A stretch of 64,000 nucleotides of DNA from assembly GCA_964550025.1 (NCBI GenBank), contig CAZJYI010000055.1:1-64000 (forward strand), read 5' to 3'. The notes beneath the pieces were generated by a model. That model worked only from the letters and a program-made list of their open reading frames with translations. It was not told the origin of the DNA and made no database searches. This DNA comes from CAZJYI01 sp964550025. Lineage in GTDB: Bacteria; Verrucomicrobiota; Kiritimatiellia; UBA8416; CAYOBW01. This document shows, piece by piece, positions 6,986-16,837 of this stretch; positions within the stretch are counted from its first letter, which is position 1, and every line of letters begins with the position of its first letter. Made by a program: the position numbers and the translations under genes.

Positions 6986-9475
6986 CTACCCAGACTTCGG
7001 AGCGGGGGATCTTGCAGCAGGCCCCGTATTCAGTCCCGGGAGTGGGGAGGGGCTTTCGGGGGATTGGGACTGAGTGGCCTCCGGCGATCCCTCCGCTTCC
7101 AGTGCCGTTTCTACTCCCCATGCATACCGGGCCACTGTCCTCACGTTGAAGGTAACCGGTTTGTCTGGAGGTGATGTGAACACGATGCCCTTATCGGTTA
7201 TCTTGATGGTTGATGCCCCTTCAGGACCGGAGAGTGTTATCCCTTCGTTGTCTATCTTGATCATTCCTTTCTGCTTCGCCTCTTTGGTGATCTCTACCGG
7301 CTTCACCTCGGAGGACGACTTCAATAGCAACATTGCGATCCCAATGAGAGCCAAGGTGATTGCCATAAGGCCAGCGCCAGTCCATCTGATCCAGTCGCGA
7401 TCATCGTCAACTTCAGTGCCTCCCAAGCAAACTGCGCCAGACACGGCGGCAACGAAACCAAAGAGAACGCACAGTGTCGCTATGATGCTCGCGTGCGCCA
7501 TCACATATGTCTTCTTCCCGCGCTTGTCATCGGCGAAGTGCGGCAGATTGGCGCCTTCTCCATACCAGAGCCTTACCATATCGTGACTCAATGCCACGTT
7601 GCCGAGGTCCGATTTGCTGTCCTTACTGGAGCTGAGGTGAATGCCCTTGAAACTGTGCATCACATGGTCTCCCTTGGCGACGGCAAGGACTGAGCTGTCG
7701 CAGTTCGAAGACTCCTTTCCTTTTGAGTAGCTATACTTGGGTCCGACGGAGACATCCAACGATGGTCCGAGCTGTGCCGAGATCCCTATTCCCGCAGTTG
7801 CGTCCAAAGCCGTGCCGAGCGTTGCACTACCCGATCCGCCGACAAGCACGCCTAAGCTCGAGCCGAGGACAACTTCGCCCGAGTTGCCCCATATGGTTTT
7901 GGATTCATCGCTTTCACTGGAGTACCTAACACTCTTCCCCACCTCGATCTTTGACTTGTGATGTGGGCTGTGGATGCGGATGTGTTCGTCGCCTTTGGTG
8001 GCGTCGAGGACAATTTCGTTGCCGTAGTCGTCGCGGGCGACGACGGTTTTGTCTTTGTCTTCGGGGAGGGAGCCGGGGGGCATGTTTTTCTGGTTGTAGA
8101 CGCGGCCGGTGATGATGGGGCGGTCGGGGTCGCCTTCGAGGAAGGCGACGATGACTTCCTGGCCGTCGTGGGGGATCATCATGGTGCCGAACTTGTTGCC
8201 TGCCCAGTGCTGCGAGACGCGTACCCAGCAGGAGTTGTGCTGGGTGGTTTCGGCTTCGCGGTCCCAGTGGAAATTCACGCGCACGCGCCCGTGCTCGTCG
8301 ACCTGGACCTTCTGGTTGCCGTCGTTGCGCACGATGGCAGTCTGCGGGCCCTGGACGACCGGCCGCGGCGTGGTGCGGGCGGGGCGGTATTGCCTGTCGG
8401 ACGGGATGGCGGCGAAGCTGCAGGAAAAAGCGGCCTTGGGTGGGTCGTCGCCGGACTTCTCTGCGTAGCGTTCGGCGTGGCCCTCGTAGCCGGCGGAGGT
8501 TACGAGAAACGCGCGGTTCTGGTCGTCGCGGTGGTGGCCGGCCAGGTTGAAGACACACCCGGGCACGATCCCGCGCACGTCGCCCTGCCCGCTGCAGCGG
8601 TCGTGGGCCGCGGCCAGCTCTTCCATGCGGATGCGCGCGTAGCGTTCGCCCGTCGCGCCGTCGCCGTAACCGCCCGGATAGTCGTAGACCTCCAGGTTGG
8701 AATGGACGTGTTCCCCCGGCATTTTCGTGCTCTTTGCCAGGTTGAGGTCGGGCGTGGTGAAGTTGAAGTCGGTGTGCCCGAAAGCCCCGGACTGCACGGC
8801 CTGCTCGATCTGCCACGCGGAGATATGCTCGGCGACGTCGATGTTCTGCCCCGAAGGCTCGTCATCGAACGGGATCTCGGCGTAGCCTGCGAACACGTCG
8901 TGCCGGCTGGGCGAATCACACAGCACCAGCGTGTGCGCGGATTGGCCGTGGCGGAAGTAGTAGTAGATCCCCTCCTCCTCGAGCAGGCGGCTGATGAAGC
9001 TGAAATCGCTCTCCCGGTACTGGACGCAGTACTCGCGGGCCGGGTAGTCGGCCAGCGTGAGATGGTATTCGAAGTCGGCAAAGCCGTGGTCGCCGAAGAT
9101 GGACTTCACGATGTCGGGCACGGTCTTGCCCTGGAACACGCGACAGTTCGCCGTGCGGGTAAGGAACCACAGCCAGGGAACGACAACGGCGCGGTATCGC
9201 GCGTACTTCTCCGCGAAGCGGCCTGTCTGAACGAAACGACTGACATGGCCGTTGAAGTAACGGTACGCATCTTCGCCCACGTCGAGAGTCACGCAGACCT
9301 TCTGACCCACGATGGAATTGAAATCGATGGCAAAGCTCTCGCTCAAGAGATCCAGTTGATACTCGAACGGCTTGCTCAGTGCCTCGGTACCGGCGAAGTG
9401 CTGCAGCAACAGGATATCGTCGCCCAGCGGCGTCTGGATCGTGATAACCCGGTCTTCCTGCGTTGGTGCGGGCAT
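6986..9475 (-). CDS. vgrG: VgrG spike protein with a membrane-helix C-terminal extension
   Basis: 829 residues. The gp27-like part opens with VITIQTPLGDDILLLQHFAG. The gp5-like part contains VDEHGRVRVNFHWDRE, SCWVRVSQHWAGNKFG and GQEVIVAFLEGDPDRPIITG. After the usual beta-needle (about residue 510-640) there are two hydrophobic helices, near 660-682 (ATLCVLFGFVAAVSG) and 698-720 (MAITLALIGIAMLLL), then a short beta segment with DNEGITLSGPEGAS. The ATG at 9475 is preceded by GGGGAGGG; upstream ATGs give an unlikely Arg/Cys-rich head. It heads the spike module. Membrane helices in a VgrG extension are unusual. Confidence 0.9.
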   Translation of the reverse strand: MPAPTQEDRVITIQTPLGDDILLLQHFAGTEALSKPFEYQLDLLSESFAIDFNSIVGQKVCVTLDVGEDAYRYFNGHVSRFVQTGRFAEKYARYRAVVVPWLWFLTRTANCRVFQGKTVPDIVKSIFGDHGFADFEYHLTLADYPAREYCVQYRESDFSFISRLLEEEGIYYYFRHGQSAHTLVLCDSPSRHDVFAGYAEIPFDDEPSGQNIDVAEHISAWQIEQAVQSGAFGHTDFNFTTPDLNLAKSTKMPGEHVHSNLEVYDYPGGYGDGATGERYARIRMEELAAAHDRCSGQGDVRGIVPGCVFNLAGHHRDDQNRAFLVTSAGYEGHAERYAEKSGDDPPKAAFSCSFAAIPSDRQYRPARTTPRPVVQGPQTAIVRNDGNQKVQVDEHGRVRVNFHWDREAETTQHNSCWVRVSQHWAGNKFGTMMIPHDGQEVIVAFLEGDPDRPIITGRVYNQKNMPPGSLPEDKDKTVVARDDYGNEIVLDATKGDEHIRIHSPHHKSKIEVGKSVRYSSESDESKTIWGNSGEVVLGSSLGVLVGGSGSATLGTALDATAGIGISAQLGPSLDVSVGPKYSYSKGKESSNCDSSVLAVAKGDHVMHSFKGIHLSSSKDSKSDLGNVALSHDMVRLWYGEGANLPHFADDKRGKKTYVMAHASIIATLCVLFGFVAAVSGAVCLGGTEVDDDRDWIRWTGAGLMAITLALIGIAMLLLKSSSEVKPVEITKEAKQKGMIKIDNEGITLSGPEGASTIKITDKGIVFTSPPDKPVTFNVRTVARYAWGVETALEAEGSPEATQSQSPESPSPLPGLNTGPAARSPAPKSG

Positions 9476-9548
9476 GCTGTTCCCTCCCCGGGGCTGGTGT
9501 GCAACCCTGTTTGTCTCGGTCAAATCTCCGGAGCGCTCCAGACGAAGC

Positions 9549-10370
9549 CTACACGTACGCGGCTCGCAGCAGCTCGGCCGCACTGCGGTCGAGCTGCTCA
9601 CTGCGCCGGGCCTCCTCGAACCGGGCCTGCAGCTCCTCCGTGCGCAGGCGGCGTTTCTCGCTCCCGCTCACGTCGTAGACGATCTCGCCCTTGTGGAGCA
9701 TCAGCAACCGGTCGCCCAACGTCGCGGCTTCGTTCACGGACTCCGTAACCATCAATGTCGTCAGCTTCTGTCCTTCGACCGTCTCGCGCACGAGGCGCAG
9801 GAAGCGCTCGGCGTCGCGTCGTTCGAGGTCGATGGTGGGCCGGTCAAGCAGCAGCACCTTCGGCTGTGCCCAGGAACAGGCCGCCATGCGCAGGGCCAGG
9901 GCCTGCCGCTGCCCCGCCGTCAGCGTTGCCGCCGGCCGGTCCAGCGCGTCCTCGAGACCGAAGCCTGTCCCGGCGGCGTCCTGCGCCAGCGCGCTGGCCA
10001 GGTTACGCGGCGGGGTGGGGGCCAGGGGATGCGCCCGCCCGCTGCGGTTGGCGGCCAGGGCCAGGTTCTCGAGCACGGTCAGGTTGTCTGCCGTGCCCGC
10101 GAGTGGATCCATGCCGACTCGCCCGACCAGTGCGGCGCGCCGGTGTTCCGGCAGGGCCGTGACGTCCCGGCTGTCAATCGTGACGGTTCCCTCGTCGGGT
10201 GGGAACACCCCGGCCACGGCTTCGATCAATGCGGACCTGCCGGAACCGCGCGTGCCGGTGATCAGCACAAAAGAGCCGGCTTCCACGGAGAGGTCGATCC
10301 CCGCGAGGGCACAGGATTCGCGCGGCGTGCCGCGCGCGAAGGTTTTGAAGAGTCCGGCGATCTCAAGCAT
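9549..10370 (-). CDS. ABC transporter ATP-binding protein with degenerate catalytic motifs
   Basis: 273 residues with the overall shape of a COG1101-type nucleotide-binding subunit (partner of COG4120 permeases), but the catalytic motifs are altered. Walker A reads GTRGSGRS (Lys to Arg). The Q-loop position in GRVGMDPLAGT has Met for Gln. The signature is LTAGQ. Walker B reads VLLLDRPT (catalytic Glu to Arg), and the H-loop reads LMVTES (His to Glu). It overlaps the permease gene by eight bases. It is probably a poor or inactive ATPase, perhaps a regulatory subunit. Substrate unknown. Confidence 0.8.
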   Translation of the reverse strand: MLEIAGLFKTFARGTPRESCALAGIDLSVEAGSFVLITGTRGSGRSALIEAVAGVFPPDEGTVTIDSRDVTALPEHRRAALVGRVGMDPLAGTADNLTVLENLALAANRSGRAHPLAPTPPRNLASALAQDAAGTGFGLEDALDRPAATLTAGQRQALALRMAACSWAQPKVLLLDRPTIDLERRDAERFLRLVRETVEGQKLTTLMVTESVNEAATLGDRLLMLHKGEIVYDVSGSEKRRLRTEELQARFEEARRSEQLDRSAAELLRAAYV

Positions 10371-11193
10371 CGGTCGCCTCCGTGCTCGCGGACGACTTCC
10401 GCCTGCATCCGCACCCCAGTGCCAGCACCACGACCAGTGCGACGACGAGCTTCATGTCCGTCTCGGTCATACCGGCTTGCAAAGGGACCGAGAGAATTGC
10501 CCGCAGGACGAGGACGGCCAGGCCCGCGCCGAGAAGCTCGCCCGGCAATCCTCTCTTGCGCGCCAGGTGGACCCCGATCATGACGGCGGCGAGTCCCCAG
10601 ACGATCATTCCGGTCGGGCCGTGCGGACCGCAATAGTTCGCGAACAGCGCACCGGACACTCCCGCCAGGGCGTTGGCGACGGCAAGCCCCAGAATCGTGA
10701 GAGTGCCGGGCTCGATTCCGAGCGAGCGGCAGGCCGGCGAGTTTGCCCCGGCCGCGCGCAGCCCCGTCCCCATGTGCGTGCGGAGAAACCAGTACAGCAG
10801 GCCGCCGGCGAGCAGTGCGACCACGCACGGCAGAATCGCCGCGAGCGCGCAACCGTCCGCGGTTTGGCCGCTGACGGGTTGACTCATCCCCACGATCCGG
10901 GCACTGAACGCGTGTAGGACGACCATGGTCAGCACGCCGGCAAGGAACAGGGGCACGCCGCGCCTGACATTGAGCCAGGCCGTTCCCGCGCCGGCCAGCG
11001 CCCCGAGCAGCAGGGCGGGCAGCAGGGCCAGCGCCGGCGGTACGCCCATGGCGGTCAGCGCCACCGTCAGCGCGATGCCCAGGCCGAACGCGCCGTCTGT
11101 CGTCAGGTCGACGATGCGGAACAGCCGGTAGGAGACGTAGACGCCGAGAGCCAGCGGGACGAGTGCGAAGCCTGTGGCCAGGGCGCCGATCAT
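10363..11193 (-). CDS. ABC transporter permease (COG4120-like)
   Basis: 276 residues with about eight or nine hydrophobic helices and the family segments SYRLFRIVDLTTDGAFGLG near the N-terminus and GVSGALFANYCGPHGPTGM in the middle. This resembles permeases related to LivH-type transporters that act with a COG2984 binding protein; no binding protein is present here. The ATG at 11193 overlaps the stop of the STAS fusion gene (ATGA), so the three genes are coupled. The short basic tail (CGCRRKSS) precedes the ATPase start. Confidence 0.8.
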   Translation of the reverse strand: MIGALATGFALVPLALGVYVSYRLFRIVDLTTDGAFGLGIALTVALTAMGVPPALALLPALLLGALAGAGTAWLNVRRGVPLFLAGVLTMVVLHAFSARIVGMSQPVSGQTADGCALAAILPCVVALLAGGLLYWFLRTHMGTGLRAAGANSPACRSLGIEPGTLTILGLAVANALAGVSGALFANYCGPHGPTGMIVWGLAAVMIGVHLARKRGLPGELLGAGLAVLVLRAILSVPLQAGMTETDMKLVVALVVVLALGCGCRRKSSASTEATDA

Positions 11194-12401
11194 GCCAGCC
11201 CCCCGTACCAGATGGCCCCGCGCGTGAATTCGCTGTCGCCGCCGCCCACGTCCGCGCGTCCGTCGTGCAGCAGGTGCAGTACCCCGCGCAGCGTCTCCGA
11301 TTCGAAGAGTGAGAGCACGGTTTCCCGCAGAGGTGGCACTCCGGGCGGGATGGGCCGGAACGAGAACGAAGCGGCATGAAAATGCCCCTGCGGCCAGGAT
11401 TCGTCTCCGATCGGCCGGATCGCGTCGGCAAACTCGCCCGGTTCCGACGCGGCGGCGACGCCGACGACAAGGCAGAGGCAACGGGTGTGGATCCGCTCAG
11501 GTGTGAACGAAAGCCACCGCCGCACATACGGATAGTCGAACGGATCCTGTTCCGTGTCGAGCAGGGCGGGTGAGCGCTTGACGGCCGCGCCGATCAATCC
11601 CGCCGATTCGGCCAGCATGGCCAGGCCGATCCTGGGGCTGCCTGCCGTCTCGATGGCTGTCCGCACCAGGTCCGGCAGCGCCGCCCCGCGCGCATCGTGT
11701 CCGGTTTCGAAACGCAGGAAACGTGAGAATGTGCCTTCGAGCATCGTAGCGCTGTGCGCGAGCACTTCGGGCGAAAACGAGCCCGCCGGCAGCATGTAGT
11801 CGGGTACGGCCCCCGTCTCGGCCGGCTGATAGGTAACGGCTCCTCCTGCGGCAAGGAACTCGCCGAACAGGTGCTTGCACTCATCGTAGTCGCTACCGCA
11901 TGCACCGATGCCGAGGCCAAAGCTGTTCTCCGTGAGTTCGATTCTCTCGGCCCCGCGTTCCGCCGCGGCGGGGGACACCGGCCCGCCCAGGCAGCGGCAA
12001 GTCAGCCGGGTTTCCGTTGCCGGAGGATAGACGTCAAAGACCACGCCACCGCGCTTGATCCGTTCGAGGTCGTCGCGCTTCGGTTTCGGGGAGGCGGCCG
12101 GCTCGGACCGCATCAGCGCGGTCAGGCCGGAGGCGTCCAGGACCTTCTTCACGAAGTCGGACGGGTGGACGATCACAAGCGCCCCGTCTACGGCGGCGAG
12201 TTGTTTGTAGAAGCGCAGCAGGACGCGGATTCCGGCCGAGCTGAGGAAGCTGACATTGCGCAGGTCGAGCTGAATGCGATGGACGCCCTGCCGGACCAGC
12301 TCCTCGAGATGTGTTTCGAGTTGCGGCGACCAGTGAGAGTCGATCCGCCCCTCGACCTGCAGTAGTGTTCCGTTGTCCCTGCCCGTTTCCCGGATCTGCA
12401 T
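11190..12401 (-). CDS. STAS domain fused to an uncharacterised C-terminal domain
   Basis: About 403 residues. Residues 1-105 are a STAS domain (GTLLQVEGRIDSHWSPQLET) with the phosphorylatable loop VSFLSSAGIRVLL. Residues 130-400 form a domain I do not recognise; it has many aromatic and acidic residues and segments such as LGIGACGSDYDECKHLFGEF and PYVRRWLSFTPER. It is the first gene of an operon with an ABC permease and a degenerate ATPase, suggesting a sensory or membrane partner-switching complex rather than ordinary uptake. Start may be ATG at 12401 or at 12413. Confidence 0.7.
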   Translation of the reverse strand: MQIRETGRDNGTLLQVEGRIDSHWSPQLETHLEELVRQGVHRIQLDLRNVSFLSSAGIRVLLRFYKQLAAVDGALVIVHPSDFVKKVLDASGLTALMRSEPAASPKPKRDDLERIKRGGVVFDVYPPATETRLTCRCLGGPVSPAAAERGAERIELTENSFGLGIGACGSDYDECKHLFGEFLAAGGAVTYQPAETGAVPDYMLPAGSFSPEVLAHSATMLEGTFSRFLRFETGHDARGAALPDLVRTAIETAGSPRIGLAMLAESAGLIGAAVKRSPALLDTEQDPFDYPYVRRWLSFTPERIHTRCLCLVVGVAAASEPGEFADAIRPIGDESWPQGHFHAASFSFRPIPPGVPPLRETVLSLFESETLRGVLHLLHDGRADVGGGDSEFTRGAIWYGGLA

Positions 12402-12599
12402 GCCCCGCCCCATTCCCCGTCGCTGGAAAGGCCCTGTTGCCTCGCCGGAGAGCGAGAGCGTGGTGGTTTCACGCCGCTGAGCGTGAAGAGAACTGTGCAG
12501 GACGCCCCTCCTCGTCCAAAATACTCTCGCCGATGGACCTCACGGCGTCAAGCACAAACGCGGTCAAATGGGGTGGCTGTTCCACACTTGATCAAGGCG

Positions 12600-15500
12600 T
12601 CAATCCAGCGGAACCAGGCGGATGCTGTCCAGGTAGGTCACTGCGGAGGACTGGCTGGAGCAGTGGAACGCGACGCTCCGTGCGGCACGGAACTCGTCGT
12701 CATGGAATGGCAGGTCCCTCTTGCATGACAGGTGTTTGGCGCCGTCGCGCGTGCAGAGGGACCAGGTGCTGCTTTCGGCATCAAGGCGGAACTTCACCGA
12801 CACATGCAACCACCGTCCGGAGGGCAGATGGATCTCGCGGGGCGGCGCGTCCTTTCGATCGTCGACGCTGCCGCCTCTCAGTTGGAGTCGGGGTCCCCAC
12901 CGCGACTCCTCGTCCATCAGGCCAAAGAGGATCTGTGACGTGTTGTCCAGCCGCGCATCGAAACTGAGTTCCCAGCGCCCTGTGTCGATATTCAGGGGCA
13001 GACTGACGCACGTCGCGGGCGCGGCATCGGCATATCGCGAGTCGGCGAGCTTGAGGCAGAGGTTGGCCGTGTCGTCCGGATCTTTGCACACCTCCGCACT
13101 TTGACCTTTCGTAGCTGCGACCACGAAGGGCGAGGGGGCGGCGCCGGGGGCGAGGAATTGGAAGTCACAGACAAAAGCGTCTTCTGCGATGGCTTCGAGC
13201 GGGACGGGAGTGGTCGGCCACAAGCGAATCCCGTCCTCAAAGCCGGATGAGAATAACCGCGTCCCATCCGCGCTGAAACCGATGTCCGTGACCCTGGTTT
13301 CGTGACCGGAGAGACAGAGAAGCTCACGCCCCGTTGCAGGGTCCCAGATGCGGATTCTGCGGTCCAGACCTCCGGTAACCACGCGGCGGTCGTCTGGAGA
13401 GAAGGCCAGGGCGGTAACGTCGCCGCCGTGTCCGGTCAGCCTCCCCCGTTCGCGGAAGTCCCTTGTCGACAAGAGGCTCACAACCCCGCCGTCTGCTATG
13501 GCCATGGTATCCCCACTGGACGAGAAAGCACAGGGGGTGAGTGCGCCTCTGCCGATTCGCCAAGACTTCATGCGTCTTCCTGTATCGAGATCCAGCCAGG
13601 TTGTTCTGAATTCCGAATCCACTGTGTTGGCGGCGAGACCTCGACCGTTTGGCGTGAATCTGAGTCCGCTGAACTTCGATATCCGTGTTCTGGTGGGGAC
13701 TGTCTGCACGAGCGTCTTCGTCGCAGCATCCCAGACGCGCATACCGCTGCCTGTTCCAAGGGAGGCAATGCGCCGGCCATCCCGGGACCAGTCCACGGAC
13801 ACAATGAGCCCTTCGCAAGCCTGCCATGTCGCCGTTTCTCGCCAGTCCTTCAGCGACCACACGGAGAGACAGCCGTCCTCTCGCCCCGTCAGGAAGTACC
13901 CCCCTGTTCCATCGTATGCGGAAGCGTAACCGTCTTCCACGTCCCCCATGGCTGCCACGATCCCGGCGTCCGGGAGCCACACGAAGGGACTTCCCTTATC
14001 GATGCCGAATACTCGCTTTCCATCCGCGGAAACGTGGATACGACGACACTGGGACGGACCAGGGAAGAGGCGCGTCGCAGCGGCAGCGGGGTGTTCAACG
14101 GCGCGGCGGTGTACGAGGATGCCGCGCGAAGATCCGCTGGCTACGAGTGTGCCGCACGAAGAAAGGGCAACGCTTCTCGTTGGAGTGGGATGTCCCGGAT
14201 AGGATTGACGGACCTTGCCTGTCTTCACATCCAACGAGTCGACGTTTCCCGTCCAGGCGGCCACAAACAAGACCTCTCCAGAGCTGTCAAACTGCAAGTA
14301 CATCAGGGATTCCTTCACGCCGTTCTCGGAGCCGTAGAGGAACGCGAGGCGCTTTCCGCTCTCGACGTCCGCAATGAACCCCGTGCCATCAGTCGCGCAG
14401 GCGATACGGGTTCCGTCGGGGCTCATGGCCACGGCGGTGCAGTGCGCTTTGGTATTGCCCACGGCAAAGCTCCGAACCGTGGCATGCGTCTGCCTGTCAA
14501 TCACCCAGGCTGCGGGGCCGCCGAGCTCGCCGGCAATGCCGCATACAGCTATGCGCCGCCCATCTGCCGACACGCTCACCCGGTCCAGGTCTTTGCCGCT
14601 TGCCTTCTGCCAGATCCACTGCTGTTCTCCGGAGTCGGTTGCGTACACGGATACGCCATGTCGCGCGATGGCGACCACCGAGCGTCCGTCCGGCAGGAAC
14701 CGAACATCGCGCTCGCGTACGGAGGGCAACCGGTTTTTCCAGACTACTTTCATCTCGGGCACGGTCAGTACGGCCACGGAACGATCGGCGCCGGCCGCCA
14801 GAAAACGGCCATCCGGGGAGAAGGCCAGGCGCTCGGCACCCCAGACCGGGCTCACGCTGTTCGTTCCGTTACGACGGTCGAAAAGGTTGATCTTGCTGCG
14901 GCCGGAAGCGATATAGCGACCATCCGGGGAGAATTGGACAGTGTAACTCCCGGGCAACCGGAGAAGCCATGGCGCTGCCAGGTATTTGAGATAGTGCCAT
15001 TCCCATCCCCTGTGGACCTCGGGACACGCATCGAGGGTTTGATGTGCCGGGAGATAGGCGCGCTCTTCGACGCTGCGCCAGGCCCGGGCAATGCGGCCAA
15101 TGTACGCCTCGTACTCGGCCTCCTCACGCAATCTCTTCTCCTGCTCCCGCAGTCGTGCTTCTTTCTCTTTGGCGAGGCGTTCCGCCTGCTGCGCTTTCTC
15201 TGCCTCCGCCCGCGCCTCTTCCGCCACGGTCTTCGCTTCTTCCGCCTTGGCCTTTTCAGCTTGCGCTGTCTGCCGCTCTCCCTCGGCTCGCCGCCACATC
15301 TCCAGCGATACGATTAAGCCGATGGCCAACGCGGCAAACACTGCAGATGCCGCGGCCACGAACACACGGTGGCGTTTGACGAGCAACCCGAGTTGACGTA
15401 TCAGCCCGGCCCCCTCGGCCTGCGTCGCGAAACCCTTGACGTAACGTTCGACGTCGCGTTGCAGCGCCTGGGTGGATTCGTAACGGTTGTCCGGTTTCAA

Positions 15501-16577
15501 CGCGAGGGCCTTCATGGCAACGGAGGCCAGGGCGGCAGGGACTCGGCGGCCCGGGCAGTGGGGAAGCTGAAGCTGTCCAGGGGAGCGCTCTTGCGCGCTG
15601 TCGCCTCCAGCCGGATGCTTGCGGGGTGCGCGACGGCTCTGTGACGACAGATCGGTGATCGCCCCTGACTTCACATTGGCCAGGATTTCCTCCAGCGTAC
15701 TTCCCTCCACCGGCGGGCGCAGTGCCAGGAGCTGGTAAAGGATGGCGCCGAGCGAGTAGACGTCCGAGCGGACGTCTACTTCGTCTACGGCGCCCCTGGC
15801 CTGCTCGGGAGACATGTAGTACGGCGTGCCCATCAAAGTGCCCTGCATCGTGAGCATCGGGTCCGCGCCGTCGCTCGTGCGAACTGTCGTTACGTCGGTT
15901 GTGCCGGCAGGTGACACCCGCTCCCTCTCGGCGTGCAGGACCTTGGCCATGCCCCAGTCCATGACGTATACCTGTCCAAACTCGCCGACCATGATGTTGG
16001 CGGGTTTCAGGTCGCGATGCAGGACGCCCTTGCTGTGCGCGAACGCCATGGCATCGCAGACCTTGATGAAAATCGTCAGGAGCTCGGGTAGAGGATACCG
16101 GTTGATCGCGGCATCGTTTCCTTCACTAAGGTGGCGCAGGATGGAATGCAGCGTGACGCCCTGGACGAGTTTCATCGTGTAGAAGACATGGCCTTCGGCA
16201 TCCACGCCCAGATCATGGACCGGCACGATGCCGGGGTGCTCGAGTTGTCCGGTCACCTGGGCCTCTTCGATGAAGCGTGCCTCGTCGAAGCCCGTGGCGC
16301 CGTCCGGGTCCAGCATCACCTTCATGGCCACGCGGCGTCTGATATTGGCGTCGCGGGTGCGTATGATCGACCCCATGCCGCCCGAAGCCATGGCGGCCTC
16401 CTGCTGGTAGCGAGCGTCGTTGCGGTCAACCAGCCCCTCGCGGGGCCTGGCGGGTTCCGTCGCGGCGGCAGGGAGGTCGAGTGTCACGTCCGTGGCGGCC
16501 GGCCGGCGTGTTGGCGCATCGCATGCCGGATCGACGCACGGTTCGGATTGTTCCCCGCTGTCGTCGTGTGCCGGCAT
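12600..16577 (-). CDS. Membrane Ser/Thr protein kinase with WD40 propeller and C-terminal sandwich domain (kinase 1)
   Basis: About 1325 residues. The kinase domain occupies roughly residues 55-350: glycine loop ASGGMGSIIRTRD, catalytic Lys near 86 (VAMKVML), HRDLKPANIMV near 187-197 and DWG instead of DFG near 207. A transmembrane helix follows near 402-425, then a Glu/Ala/Lys coiled coil (about 425-490), WD40-like repeats (about 520-1130, for example VTALAFSPDDRRVVTGGLDR) and a C-terminal LamG-like beta-sandwich (about 1150-1325). The ATG at 16577 follows GAGGGGGGAG; upstream in-frame ATGs are less likely. It is a close paralogue of the kinase at 18782-22723, with a PP2C phosphatase gene between them. 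Confidence 0.9.
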   Translation of the reverse strand: MPAHDDSGEQSEPCVDPACDAPTRRPAATDVTLDLPAAATEPARPREGLVDRNDARYQQEAAMASGGMGSIIRTRDANIRRRVAMKVMLDPDGATGFDEARFIEEAQVTGQLEHPGIVPVHDLGVDAEGHVFYTMKLVQGVTLHSILRHLSEGNDAAINRYPLPELLTIFIKVCDAMAFAHSKGVLHRDLKPANIMVGEFGQVYVMDWGMAKVLHAERERVSPAGTTDVTTVRTSDGADPMLTMQGTLMGTPYYMSPEQARGAVDEVDVRSDVYSLGAILYQLLALRPPVEGSTLEEILANVKSGAITDLSSQSRRAPRKHPAGGDSAQERSPGQLQLPHCPGRRVPAALASVAMKALALKPDNRYESTQALQRDVERYVKGFATQAEGAGLIRQLGLLVKRHRVFVAAASAVFAALAIGLIVSLEMWRRAEGERQTAQAEKAKAEEAKTVAEEARAEAEKAQQAERLAKEKEARLREQEKRLREEAEYEAYIGRIARAWRSVEERAYLPAHQTLDACPEVHRGWEWHYLKYLAAPWLLRLPGSYTVQFSPDGRYIASGRSKINLFDRRNGTNSVSPVWGAERLAFSPDGRFLAAGADRSVAVLTVPEMKVVWKNRLPSVRERDVRFLPDGRSVVAIARHGVSVYATDSGEQQWIWQKASGKDLDRVSVSADGRRIAVCGIAGELGGPAAWVIDRQTHATVRSFAVGNTKAHCTAVAMSPDGTRIACATDGTGFIADVESGKRLAFLYGSENGVKESLMYLQFDSSGEVLFVAAWTGNVDSLDVKTGKVRQSYPGHPTPTRSVALSSCGTLVASGSSRGILVHRRAVEHPAAAATRLFPGPSQCRRIHVSADGKRVFGIDKGSPFVWLPDAGIVAAMGDVEDGYASAYDGTGGYFLTGREDGCLSVWSLKDWRETATWQACEGLIVSVDWSRDGRRIASLGTGSGMRVWDAATKTLVQTVPTRTRISKFSGLRFTPNGRGLAANTVDSEFRTTWLDLDTGRRMKSWRIGRGALTPCAFSSSGDTMAIADGGVVSLLSTRDFRERGRLTGHGGDVTALAFSPDDRRVVTGGLDRRIRIWDPATGRELLCLSGHETRVTDIGFSADGTRLFSSGFEDGIRLWPTTPVPLEAIAEDAFVCDFQFLAPGAAPSPFVVAATKGQSAEVCKDPDDTANLCLKLADSRYADAAPATCVSLPLNIDTGRWELSFDARLDNTSQILFGLMDEESRWGPRLQLRGGSVDDRKDAPPREIHLPSGRWLHVSVKFRLDAESSTWSLCTRDGAKHLSCKRDLPFHDDEFRAARSVAFHCSSQSSAVTYLDSIRLVPLD

Positions 16578-16837
16578 GTGCTCCCCCCTCAACGGCATGT
16601 CGTGCATGCGATACGTGCAGTGTATCATAGTGGCTGCTCACACGAGGTCAAGGTAGAGTCCGTGAAGACCTGGTCGGGGGCGCATCCGCGATTCGTTGCA
16701 TTCTGGCGGAGAGCCCACAACGTTTACCTACATCGTCCTACCTTGGTCTTTCGCCAGAATCCCTCGCCTTCGTCTTCCCCCTGGTCGTCCACGGAGAGAT
16801 CAGTGTGAAATGATGAGTGGAAAGCACCTCAGGTCCA

